From positions 27,160,901-27,224,900 of the forward strand of contig BTRK01000006.1 of the NCBI GenBank assembly GCA_036245805.1: a stretch of DNA of 64,000 nt, given 5' to 3'. Of this stretch, positions 46,101-56,500 are shown piece after piece. The notes under the pieces were generated by a model. The model ran no database searches, had not been told where the DNA came from, and saw only the letters and a list, made by a program, of their open reading frames with translations. Numbering within the stretch: position 1 is the stretch's first letter; each line of letters begins with the position of its first letter. Made by a program: the position numbers and the translations under genes. This DNA comes from Pristionchus mayeri (lineage: Eukaryota; Nematoda; Chromadorea; Rhabditida; Neodiplogasteridae).

Positions 46101-46995
46101 GGGTACGGTAGGTGGCAGGATACCGTACTATATCCTCTTTCTTTTTCGAATGATCTCTGGCTGGGGGAGAAAGTGATAGAACCCTCGTGGAAACACTCTT
46201 GTATCCACAGAATTGCTACAGTAAATCTCTGCAGACCTGACAGCTCCGAACCGAGTTTATTAACACAACTTTTGTGGGTCTTTGGGCTATAGATCTCTAG
46301 TGACAATTTGATACATTATCAGCATCGTATTATATTATTTTAATAATTTATTTATAAAAATGTGCAAGATTGACCTTCTTATTCGCTCGTCTCTCCTCAA
46401 TCTTCTGTTTCCTTTCCTCTTCCTTCTGCCCCGCATCGAAATATCGCCCTCCGACCAAGTTGCTAGAAATACAAATTACTTCCGCATTGGTAGATATAAG
46501 GCGTGCTTGTAACTCATTTCCACAATTAACAACTAGTTTGCCCGTTTTGCAAAAATCTTCGCTTCGTTCAATTTTTACACAAATTTTTAAAAATTCATAA
46601 CAATTCAATAAAAAATTTAAATCTGTTTCTACGACTGTCGTGGGCTACTATTGGCTTTCATTGACCAATGTAAGTCGCAATAGCTGCTCTCATATTTTTT
46701 ATTGAATTGTTATGAATTTTTAAAAAATTGTGCAAAAATTGAACGAAGCGAAAATTTTTGCAAAACGAGCAAACTAGTTGTTAATTGTGGAAATGAGTTA
46801 CAAGCACTCCTTATATATATAGTACCTTTCCATCTTCTTCTTCATCCCATACTCTTCCTTACTGTCTATTTGCTTTAACTCCATTCTTTCTTTACTCCAT
46901 TTCTCCTGATCTCTTCTGAACTTGGCAATGGGAGATCTGAAGGGAGTTCCAGGGGCGGGCTTCTTGGGAAATGTCCGTCGTATCTGGTCAGCCAT
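37117..46995 (-). CDS. RRP36: RRP36 ribosomal RNA processing protein
   Basis: The start at 46995 gives MADQIRRTFPKKPAPG, then Lys/Glu-rich exons near 46370-46460, 45880-46020, 45715-45790, 45485-45640, a 21-base exon at 43879-43899 (DEEKEDE) and an acidic exon near 42740-42858, all joining in phase. The RRP36 core follows: MTLTDLQKFRE joined to MASLPLSKVREVKEKLG, then SSKKGASRFRP, LDPRFDDRCGAFNEVIYDTNYGFLDELR (read in two parts about 42010-42110), a coiled segment at 37800-37860, LKKENMERMKKGLQPKFIK and QLKEDNQLDKYLRRKAKKE (stop 37117-37119). RRP36 acts in early 18S rRNA cleavages in the nucleolar SSU processome. The long acidic N-terminus is larger than in human RRP36. One junction near 37695 is off by a base. 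Introns carry a 4-kb palindrome and several MITEs. Confidence 0.85.
37891..41932. repeat. Foldback element family C, copy 1 (4.0 kb, carrying a mariner)
   Basis: The terminus TATCAGAGG at 37891 and its diverged complement (TTCTGATA) at 41932 are each flanked by TA. Arms run from 37891 to about 39295 and from about 40675 to 41932 (for example CCGTTAAAAAGGCAAAAGAA and its complement). The centre holds a 1.27-kb mariner-like element. Copy 2 is at 48151. It fills one RRP36 intron. Confidence 0.78.
39304..40577. mobile_element. Mariner-like transposon, degenerate
   Basis: Inverted ends of about 31 bases with three mismatches begin TTAGGTTGGAACATAAGTTC at 39304 and end at 40577; both are flanked by TA (39302-39303 and 40578-40579). 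The length of 1274 bp and the TTAGGTTGG terminus are typical of mariner. No intact transposase remains: the plus-strand frame 40300-40548 (PDLLELYKCALYRVLKHLL) faintly resembles the C-terminal catalytic region of mariner transposases, with the diagnostic motif degraded. Confidence 0.65.
42862..43853. repeat. Foldback element family D, copy 2
   Basis: The arms start ATATGACGCCGGTTGCGTAA and close with the complement at 43853; they meet near 43340. The internal block GGTCAACTTCATTTTGC and the stretch TAATAACTC relate it to the copy at 9228-10212. It lies in the RRP36 intron between the 21-base exon and the acidic exon. Confidence 0.72.
44446..45312. mobile_element. Small palindromic MITE with TA duplication, host of a hAT insertion
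   Basis: Ends TACTGTGAGAATAGAATGCG and its complement (one mismatch) form inverted repeats of about 33 bases, with TA at both tips as in Tc1/mariner-type insertion. Without the inserted element it is about 190 bases and itself nearly palindromic (ATGATAAA... at 45161 pairs with TTTATCAT near 45262). Confidence 0.65.
44484..45156. mobile_element. hAT-type MITE with perfect 8-bp target duplication
   Basis: The 673-bp element starts TAGGGCGGCAAGAACGGATC and ends with the complement (GCCGCCCTA). Perfect GTGTACAT duplications flank it (44476-44483 and 45157-45164). TAGGG-type ends and an 8-bp duplication are hAT hallmarks. Internal arms contain repeated GACCCG/CGGGTC words. The centre (near 44875-44900) includes a family B terminus-like word, CTCTCGTGAGAGGCGTGATA. 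No transposase. Confidence 0.8.
46495..46815. repeat. 321-bp palindromic MITE
   Basis: The ends TATAAGGCGTGCTTGTAACT and the complement at 46815 bound arms of about 125 bases; the internal word GAACGAAGCG and its complement pair. It lies in the first RRP36 intron. Mirrored frames at 46348-46608 include the real exon at 46370-46460 plus MITE sequence. Confidence 0.72.
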
Positions 46996-47517
46996 CCCCA
47001 CCGAGAAAGTCATGGTTAACAACAGATAGGCTAGAGAGCTGAACTAGAGATATTCCAGAGCTAATAACCCGTACGACCGAAAGGATAAGTATATTTGAAT
47101 TAAACATTTATCATTCACACAAAAATAATATCTCAATTACTCGTTGCGTAGAATCTGAGTTAGCAGCTTGTAAAGTAGCAGAGAACAGAAATGATGCAGA
47201 TTAAACGAAAGAGTGTTAGCATGACCAGTCCATTGGTTATATACAATGACTATTCACAGAAATAGGATTGGGAACAGTATGATACAGGAACGTACATTAC
47301 TTACATATTGAACGACAAAGGGCGAGACATAAAGATGAGTAATTGAGCAATACGAAAAATCGACAGTGCAATGATGAGCATGATCCGATTTACAGCAGTG
47401 CGGCTAAAAGGAAGAGAAGGAGAATGAAAAATCACCGGATAGTTTGTACAATGAAAATGTATAGAATGAGAAAAGATGTGACTAGACAGAATGGATATCG
47501 GAAGATACATTGGTAGT
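46996..47517. promoter_or_regulatory. Region between atg-9 3' end and RRP36 start
   Basis: About 520 bases between two genes in the same orientation. The spacing is larger than a typical nematode operon gap of about 100-150 bases, so a separate RRP36 promoter is likely. AT-rich, with no recognised element. Confidence 0.4.
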
Positions 47518-50500
47518 CTAAAGAGGGAAGTCTCTCGGAGGCATGTCGTCTTCCTCCTCCTCCTCATCAACTCTCCTCATCCCTTCTCCTCTCTCCTCCT
47601 CATCACTCCCAAACTGCAAGGGAGTCGTTCGAGGGGCCATAGTCGTCTCCATAGCAGGAACTGCGAACATCAATGCATCCGCCGGCCCCATCGATGAGTA
47701 CACCTCAACATACATCACTACTACGAATAGTAGACATTCCATCAACATAAACATACCTGGCTGATACATCAAAAAGAAACTATTACATTGGGCAAGAAGG
47801 GAAATGGAATTAGCCATCTAATCTACTCACCTTTTTCCTCTTATCTGCTCTGATTCCTCTTAGATAGAGCGAGGATACGCGCATCTCTGCTCCAGCCTGC
47901 TCCCTGCAACATCCATCCTTCTCCCCATGGGTCATTCAAGAGGGCCATCCCTCTCCCCCCCCCCCCCCACCCCCCTTACCTGATTGAGTCGACAATGCTC
48001 TCGTGTCCCGACTCTCTTAGACTCTTCTCCAGTGTTCTCTCCATTCCACTCACTCCTCTCTCCTCTCCTCCAATTGGAAATCCGCCCACAGCTCCTCCCA
48101 CAAGGGGATTCATCCCTACCCCTCCTAGAGGCATCTGCAAACCATAACTATATCAGAGGTCTTCTGAGAGATCGCAGGTGATTTACAAAAAATTGAAACT
48201 GCTTTAATCGGGTACCCATTAACGGTATTGATGCATCTGAGGATAAGTAGCTTTTGTTTTAAGTTGTAGAGCCGTAAATTGCGCACGACCTAAAAGCTGG
48301 CTCTCGAAAAATCAAAAGTTTAACAGGTCATAATTCCTTTAATTTTTGAGCTAGAGAGTTGCTAAATATACAGAAAGAACCGTCTCAAAGAGCTAAACAA
48401 CCTTTATGTTGAAAGCAACACGATTTGAAGAAAAAGAAATATAGATAATGCTGAAAAAACTATTTTTGATTACTTTTTTTCGCCGTTTTTGGGTGTCTCC
48501 GAAAAAAATATCTCATGGTTCGATGAGATCTCTACGTATTCGAAATCTACGTCATTTTATATCCTTGGGTATTGTGTTGCCATAAAGAAAAGTAATTGAC
48601 AACATACATTTTTATGAGTGAAAACATGAATTTACATGGCTAAACGCACAAAATGTCGCGTCCGAAATGAATGTAGATGCCGTTTACAGCCTCCAATGAC
48701 CTTCCAACTTTGCATGGGAGTCAATCTGGCATATGTAAACGCGTTTGTATGCGAAAATTGCCAAAGTCCAAAAATTTTAAAATTTCGATTATTCGACCAT
48801 TTTGATTGAAAAAATCGAAATTTTTCAATTTTTCAATTTTGGCAATTTTTGCATACAAGCACGTTTATATACGCCAAATTGACTCTCATGCAAAATTGGA
48901 AGGTCATTGGAGGCTGTAAACGGCATCTACATTCATTTCGGACGCGACTTGTTGTGCGTTTACCCATGGAAACTCAAGTTTTCACGCATAAAAATGTGTG
49001 TTGTCAATTACTTTTCTTTATGGCAACACAATACCCAGGGGTATAAAAGGACGTAGATTACGAATGCGTAGAGATCTCATCGACGCATGAGTTATTTTTT
49101 TCGGACACCCAAAAAAGGCGAAAAAAAGTTACCAAAATCGCTTTTTGAGCATTATCTATTTCTTTTTCTTCAACTCGTGTTGCTTTCAATATAAAGGTTG
49201 TTTAGCTCTTCGAGACGGTTCTTTCTGTTTTTTTAGCAACTCTCTAGCTCAAAAATGAAAGGAATTATGACCTGTCAAACTTTTGATTTTTCGAGAGCCG
49301 GCTTTTAGGTTGTGAGCAATTTACGGCTCATTTTTTTGTAAATCAAGGTCTCTATTTCCCACATTCTCTCAGAAGACCTCTGATATATCCCAGTCCACTG
49401 GCTTCCCGACATCACCACCCGTTAGTGTCATCTTCCCACTCACCGACATGAGTGTGTGTACTGATTCCGAGAATGCGTTTCTCACCAATCCCGCCCCCTG
49501 ACCGACGGCGATGGCGTCTCGTTCCATCTGCAACGACCACTCTCTTCCACTCCCCCTCCCTCTCCCCCCCCCCCCTCCCTAACCTTTTCTCGTAGATTGT
49601 GAATGAAGTGAGCAGTAGCAGGGGGTGGTTTCCAATCGGGATGTCGAATGGCGAATTGGATGCATGACATCTCCGTCTTCCCATCATGAGCTGTTTCCCC
49701 ACCTTAAACAACCCCTTTTTGTTTGTAGTCTAATTTTTTTAAAATTTAAAACCAATGTCATTTTTAAGAATATAGCGCACCATGTCAAAATATCACGCCT
49801 CCCACGAGAGATTCGAGCTGAAACACGGAATGGAAGGAAAATCTTGAAATTGGTTCTGACTAGTTTTGGGCACCTTGAGGTATTCCTAGTACTCCCCCAA
49901 AGTCTTATTTTGCATACTTCATTTTCAAGCACCCAGCGTCAGGTCGGAGATCGGCACCTCCTCCTTTCACGACGAATATTTCATTTCTCGTGCAAGATAA
50001 TCGAACTTTGCACTCTGAGTGATCCATCCAAACCGTTTCCCCTAAAAGTAAATTTTTACCATGCTACATTCATTACAGATTTTCTCGAAAATTTAGGCAA
50101 AGGAGCAGCTCAAAATTTAACAGTACATGCAGCGCAACAAGAGCTTTAGAATGAATGGCTTGCGCCGAAAATACGATCTCATTGGTGAGACTTGTGCCGA
50201 TTTTAGATTTCCTTATAATTTAAACTTATTTTCAACAGAAAAAAATAGTGAAAACGATCATTCTTGATCGCTCTCTCCGATGAGAGGAGTGTGAGGGTTA
50301 ATTATTCTGTTGAAAATAAAGTTCAAATTATAAGGAAATCTAAAATCGGCACAAGTCTCACCAATGAGATCGTATTTTCGGAGCAAGCCATTCATTCTAA
50401 AGCTCTTGATGCGCTGCATGTACTATGAAATTTTGATATGCTCCTTTGCCTACATTTTCGAAAAAATCTGTAATGAATGTAGCATGGTAAAAATTCACTT

Positions 50501-53500
50501 TCAGGGGAAACGGTTTGGATGGGTCGATAGAGCTCGAAAAATTAGTGGGGGCCACTCAGAAAGTTCGATTATCTTACACGAGAAATGAGATATTCGTAGT
50601 GAAAGGAGGAGGTGCCGATCTCCGACCTGATGCTGGGTGCTTGAAAATGAATTATGCAGAATAAGACTTTGGGGGACTGTTAGGCATGCCTCAAGGTGCC
50701 CAAAACTAGTTAGAACCAATTTCAAGATTTTCCTTTCATTCCCAATAATTGCGATTCTAGCTCGAATCTCTCGTGAAAGGCGTGATATAACATCAATATG
50801 AAGAATGGAAGACTAACTCGGCGTGACGGGAATGCGATCTCCCCTCTCCTTTTCTCCCTCCTCCTCCATTCTCTGCCAAGAGGGATCTCCATGCTTGGCC
50901 ACATCGAGGAGTGCGAATGAGCAGACGTCTCCCAATCCCTCCACTCTCTCCGTGTTATCGACCAGGAAGGAGAGGATGGAACGACATCCGGGACGGATAC
51001 TGTACGAATACCATTTACAGTACTCTATCTTTTTTTCTGTCTCTCTCTCTCTCTCACTGAAAGAAAAGGACGAAGGGAGTGATGAAGGGAGAAAAGATCT
51101 CCTCGAGTAGATTGAGAGCACGTAGACGGAAAAGGGACTCGAACTCGCGAGCAGTCTCAAAGAGAGAAATACAGAGATTCACTATGCAGCCACGGCCAAT
51201 TGCATTACAAGTCCATTGAATATCTCATCACTCACTCTAATATCATGGGCGTTTCCTTTCCAGTGCTCTGGCACATAGTGGAGTTCAGATGTTACATGAT
51301 TGAGGAGTACTTCTGGTTGGTACACCAGATTCTCATCGGGGATTATGGATCGACATGCCATGGCGATCACTCCACACACTGTGATCACTGTGAGCATGTG
51401 CTCGATCTGGAATGGGAAAGAAGATGAAGGAGATGATGTGGAGTGGAGTAGTGGATGAGGGGAGTACTCACCTGCAGCACATCTTCGTCCCATACAGAGA
51501 GACCAGTGAGAATGACGAAGATGGCCGCAGCCATGAAGGAGATCTTACGAGCGAAGACGACTATCTCAAGAGAGGGAAGGGGTTACAACCAGAATACACT
51601 CCCACGAGGCAGTATCACATTTACCGAATAGAACAATATAAGAGGCGAATCGCGAGAGAATCGACCACGCCGCGGCGGTAGGATTCATGTTTGTCCGATC
51701 CCGCTATAATTTTGTTTATAAGTACTTCAAATGATGCTCGTTCAAACTGCCTTGTCAGAATTTTGATATTGGTCGTCATCGTCGAGATTCAGAAGGCCAA
51801 AGTTGGTACCTTCACTTTTCGACAATCAAATCGCGCTCACTTAAATGATCATAATTCCCTTTAAAATAAAGATAGAAGGCCGTTCGTTTTTTCCAACTAA
51901 AGCTACCATCATGCACTACAACTTTTATGTTGAGGTCATCATTCCCGGATCACTCCCTGGTGCGGGGTGGTCGGGTGTAAAAAGCTTTCGTATCTTTGGA
52001 AATCGGAAAAACTTTGTGAGTTATCATGCTTAAGTTGTAGAGCATACATGTGCGTCACTTTTCGCAAAAAAATAGGAAAATAGGGGTGGGGACAAAAAAA
52101 GGCGCTCACTTTTGTGCGGCGACCTGAAAATGAGTTCCGGACAAGAGCATTTACACATCTTCAGTTGCTCTCATTTAGGCTCAAAATCATCCAAAAACCT
52201 CCAAAACATCATTTAGATGTGTTTCCCCAACAGTTATACCACTTCCGTTGGTCATAGATTACGGTATGACCTCAAATTCAAAAATCGATATTTTGACCCA
52301 CCTCAACTTTTGGGATGGGTTCCAATACACTGAATAGGTTTAAAGTAGTTGTTTTAGATGTGTGTGTGGTGCAGTATATACAGTATAGATGACATCACTC
52401 ATACTTTATCGTACTCGACTTGAGCACTAAGGAGTGGGTCAAGGGGCCACGTGGGGTCAACGTGGGACTGGCCGGGGACTGGCCAGGTTTGCCCCCCAGG
52501 AGAGGGATCTTCGACATTATATACTCATTCTTGGACGACCGGTAGATGCAGATTGAGAGTGAGAGAGCGAAGTGACTGAAGAGAGTGGGGGAAGAGAATG
52601 GTCGGGATTAGAGAGGGGATTTGCAAAGAGATTGTTTATTGAGTGAGAGGGTTCAGATTAGACCAGAATGTAGTTTGGTCTACCGTATTTAGTGGAATAC
52701 TCATTTCCACTATAACTCCTCCCCAACCCTTGAACTCTTTCGTTACGGGTCTTCAGGGAATTTGGAATTCCATACGGTTCTTGAATGAACTTTGTCTTTT
52801 AGAGAGATCGGCCCATTTCGTTGGTGTTTCTGACCAGACGAGGATCGCTGTTTCAGCTGACTCCTTCTAAGTCCCAATCTTACTCAATCTTTTGCTTTGC
52901 TAGGTGGCTTGTCTCTAGATTTCGAGAGAACTTCCTTCCTCCCGATTTATATGATTTGCTTAGCAAAGCTACGTTTTCTCAATTGGCAGGAAAACAATGA
53001 TCCATCCTATCTTAGGATTCAAGACTTAGATACCAATGGTTCAGTGGAACTACTTATTCGTTCCTTCAGGCTAGATAATTTCTCTATTTAGCCTCATAGG
53101 TAATCTGATTTGATCATTATGTATTTTACGGAGGATTTTCCCAATTATGGAATTGCATCTCCTCGGAATTCTTTCCGGTGAATAAAAATTTTTTGGCAAC
53201 TGAGGTTGCTTCTCTCCTTCCGGCTATTTTACTTCCTTATTAGCTTCAGAAAGGGATCACCATAATTTTATCCATCTTTTATGGTCGCTAATTCTCAGCG
53301 ATGGAGAGGTGTCAGGATGACGATTATCCATCATAGTGTAAGGCAATTTCTAGCGCTCTTACTGATTTTTTTTTCGTGTAATAACACAGGGAGCTTCGGG
53401 CTTTGTTACGTACCCTTATCGTAATATTATTACGATTTCAAAAATCCGTCCGATAAGATTACCCGTTCGATAGGGTTATTCATGAAGTTTGTAACCATTT

Positions 53501-56500
53501 GTGGTAAAATGTGGGAATTTCCCAACTTCATTTAGATAGTCGGCTATTTAGTCCGACTTCCGACGGTAATGGCTGCTCCAAGGCCGTTCAATTTTGTAGG
53601 TATTCAATTGATTCGGATCGGATCTCTTTGGTATCGAGCTTCGATACATATCTCGGTCTACTCTATTTTATCAGAGTTCCGTAGTCCAAATGGTTTTCTA
53701 ATTCCAATTGGGTATATTTGCGTGACGGTGTCTGGTTAACACCAGAATGCAATTAATTCGTCCGCGATAGCGAATTCCGGCATTAAAATTTTCGGAGTTC
53801 AAAACAGTATTTATTCCATTAGTCTGAGTTCCCATCTTGTGGGCCTTCATCGGTGACTATTTGGAAATTACTGGGGTGGACCAATACGGTACCATGCTCT
53901 ATAATGAGCTTTCATGCGTTGCTTTTTTATCGGTCATCAGGCTCGATGGTACCTGCTATTTCCTAGGTAGTCGCGACAACCAATCGGCCTTTAGAGTATA
54001 CAACTCAACAACAAAGGAATCAAGTTCCAGACCAAGATCCTGCCAGCGGTTTGGTGATCGACAAAAATAATAAATTTTGAAGGCCTTCCAATTCCAATTT
54101 CCGGATTGAATAGAAAACCCGCTGTCTTGCGCAGTGATCTTTTAAGCTAACGCTATTTGCACCATTCAGTCGGTAGCAAACATGACTCGGCTCTCTGGCC
54201 GCCATTGAACATTTGAGGTAAGGACTATTATTTCCCACTTAAGTGGTTAGGTCTAATTTGCGAGCACTAATTTCTGCTCAACGTGGACCAACTGTATGGT
54301 AAGACGTATCTATCTATACCATGCCCGGGGAAATTATGTTATCGATCTGAGGTTCCGTGGGAGGCGGCATTTCTCTCAGATATACTTCCGGGTTTATGCA
54401 GTTTATCGGGACTAATTAATCCCTCTGGACTTTTCCAGGTCCTTCCTCACTAGTCATACCGGCAGTGCTACTATGCACTTTCCAGATTAAAATAGCTGGC
54501 AGTGCGTATCGATGTACCACTTCCTCCAGACTACTATGCGCAATATTTCATTGCAATATAGGTGACGAAATAGTGGTAGATCACCATACCAACGATACCT
54601 GCTACCAACACTTCCATGGACTTCGGAAAATGAGCAGGGGCTGAGGCCAACCCAATTGGCAGCCTCTCGTATCTTAGCAATCCTCGGTGGTTGATGACCA
54701 CTAGATACAACTTTACCTCGTCACACTTCTCCCTCTGAAGGATTGAGGCTTCCTTCAGATCCACTCTAGGGACATAAAGAAAACAGGAACAATTTTGTCC
54801 TGTGGCTTGAACATGACCGCTTCTATGCAGTTTTACTTGACTTCCTTGTTCTGGTACAAACTAGGAATTAATTTTAACTGATGACCATGCTCTCCAGGGT
54901 GCCTCCCACCTTAGGTCTTATGGCATGGGGTACCGACCTCGCCCTCATGATGACGGGACCGGGTTTATCCTCCGTGAACTTCAGTTCGGCTATTTCGCCT
55001 ATTGAACTTGCCTAGTTCGGTCGAAATTAGGTCGGCGTTAACTTCTAACAATAAACGCAGCTGCTTTAAAACCGAGCTATACCGACTGAGTTCCGCCACC
55101 TTCGGTGTTACTCTGTCGAGCGGTCTCATGTCCACTTGGCAATTCTATTCTACCTCTTGGAGGTGATCTTTCTCTATCTAGCATGACATGAAGGTCAATC
55201 AGCACCCAAGATCTATCTGGTCTGGGCTCATGGTGGTGCTCATGCTTGCAACCAGCAAGATATTTTTTATAGCATCCAACTTCGTAGTCTTTTATTGTTG
55301 GTTGGGATCTTCTTTCAATTTTGACAAGGAACCTTATTAGCCAATTCAATCACCAGATTGCTTCGGAGTCACGATAGTTACGGTATTACTCTGCTGAAAT
55401 TATTTCAGCGAACGCTTCAGTTCCGATTGAATCGGACTTCTGAGCTCCAGAATACCATTTATCCCGTCTATCGACTAGTGGTTCAGTGATAACTATCCAC
55501 TATGGTATCAGTTGTTTACTTCGTAACTCGGTTTTGTTTACGTCTTTCCCACAATCATTTTGGTGTCTCGCGCGCTTTTATAGCGGTCGGTTGTAACTCA
55601 CACTGCCCCGACTGATAATCGGTTATCCCACAGTGTGGTAGGATATTTGAGGTTACTGTAATGGATTCCAGTAAGCGGGTCAAGATTAGCACACAGGCCG
55701 ATCTGCTCCACGATTCTGGATCTATTGCTCCGGGTTACGGTACCTTGTCCGTTCTATTACCCAGTGAAAGTCCTCGGCTTACTGGACTATCATTTTCCGA
55801 ACCAACGATATTCATTTCGCGTTCTCGCTCGGTATTATGGTGGTCGGTTTTTGTCTTCCTCGCTCCTTCGATCACTTCTTCTGAGATCGATAATTGGAGT
55901 ACGGTACTTGGTGCAGGTTGGATTCTGAGGAGTATCCCACCTTCTACACGCGATGTACCTCAACTGTTTATGGATACTGTAGAGCTACAGGCTTAACAGG
56001 AAGATTCTTTATCCTGTATTCCGGCATACTGTAGCAGCGTTTCTACAGGTTAACGATGCTCTGCTAGAACTGGTCATATCCCCAATCGATATCTGAGTTG
56101 GGACTGCTCTATGGAGGGGTTCCCCCAGAGCTAATAACCTCTGTTCCAGTATCCATTCAGGAGTGGGGTCTTCTCAAGACCATGCGAGCGGGGAGCTTAC
56201 GGTAATCGCGACCTTCAGATCCTTGACCTTTCACCGGATCTGGATGAACTCCTGCTCGGAGTTAGGAGAATTGTTCCATGGAGGTGAGCCTCCAGTTCGC
56301 GATAACCACACAGTTCTGGTATCCAGGACTGTGATCCTGATCAGATCTTCCGAGTCGAGAGGAGGGTATCTTCCACCCTTGGACTACGGTACCAGGCTCA
56401 TAGGCCCAGGAACTTTCAGATAGATCTCACCCATCGTTCGGACCTTTACGAGATCTCGATGATCAGTCGAAAGCAAGCCCTTGTGCGATCGATGGGATAC

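Noticed and set aside
54534..54764. Possible host gene in the atg-9 intron
   Set aside because: It matches a Ty3/gypsy reverse transcriptase segment and lies between identical LTRs with a target duplication.
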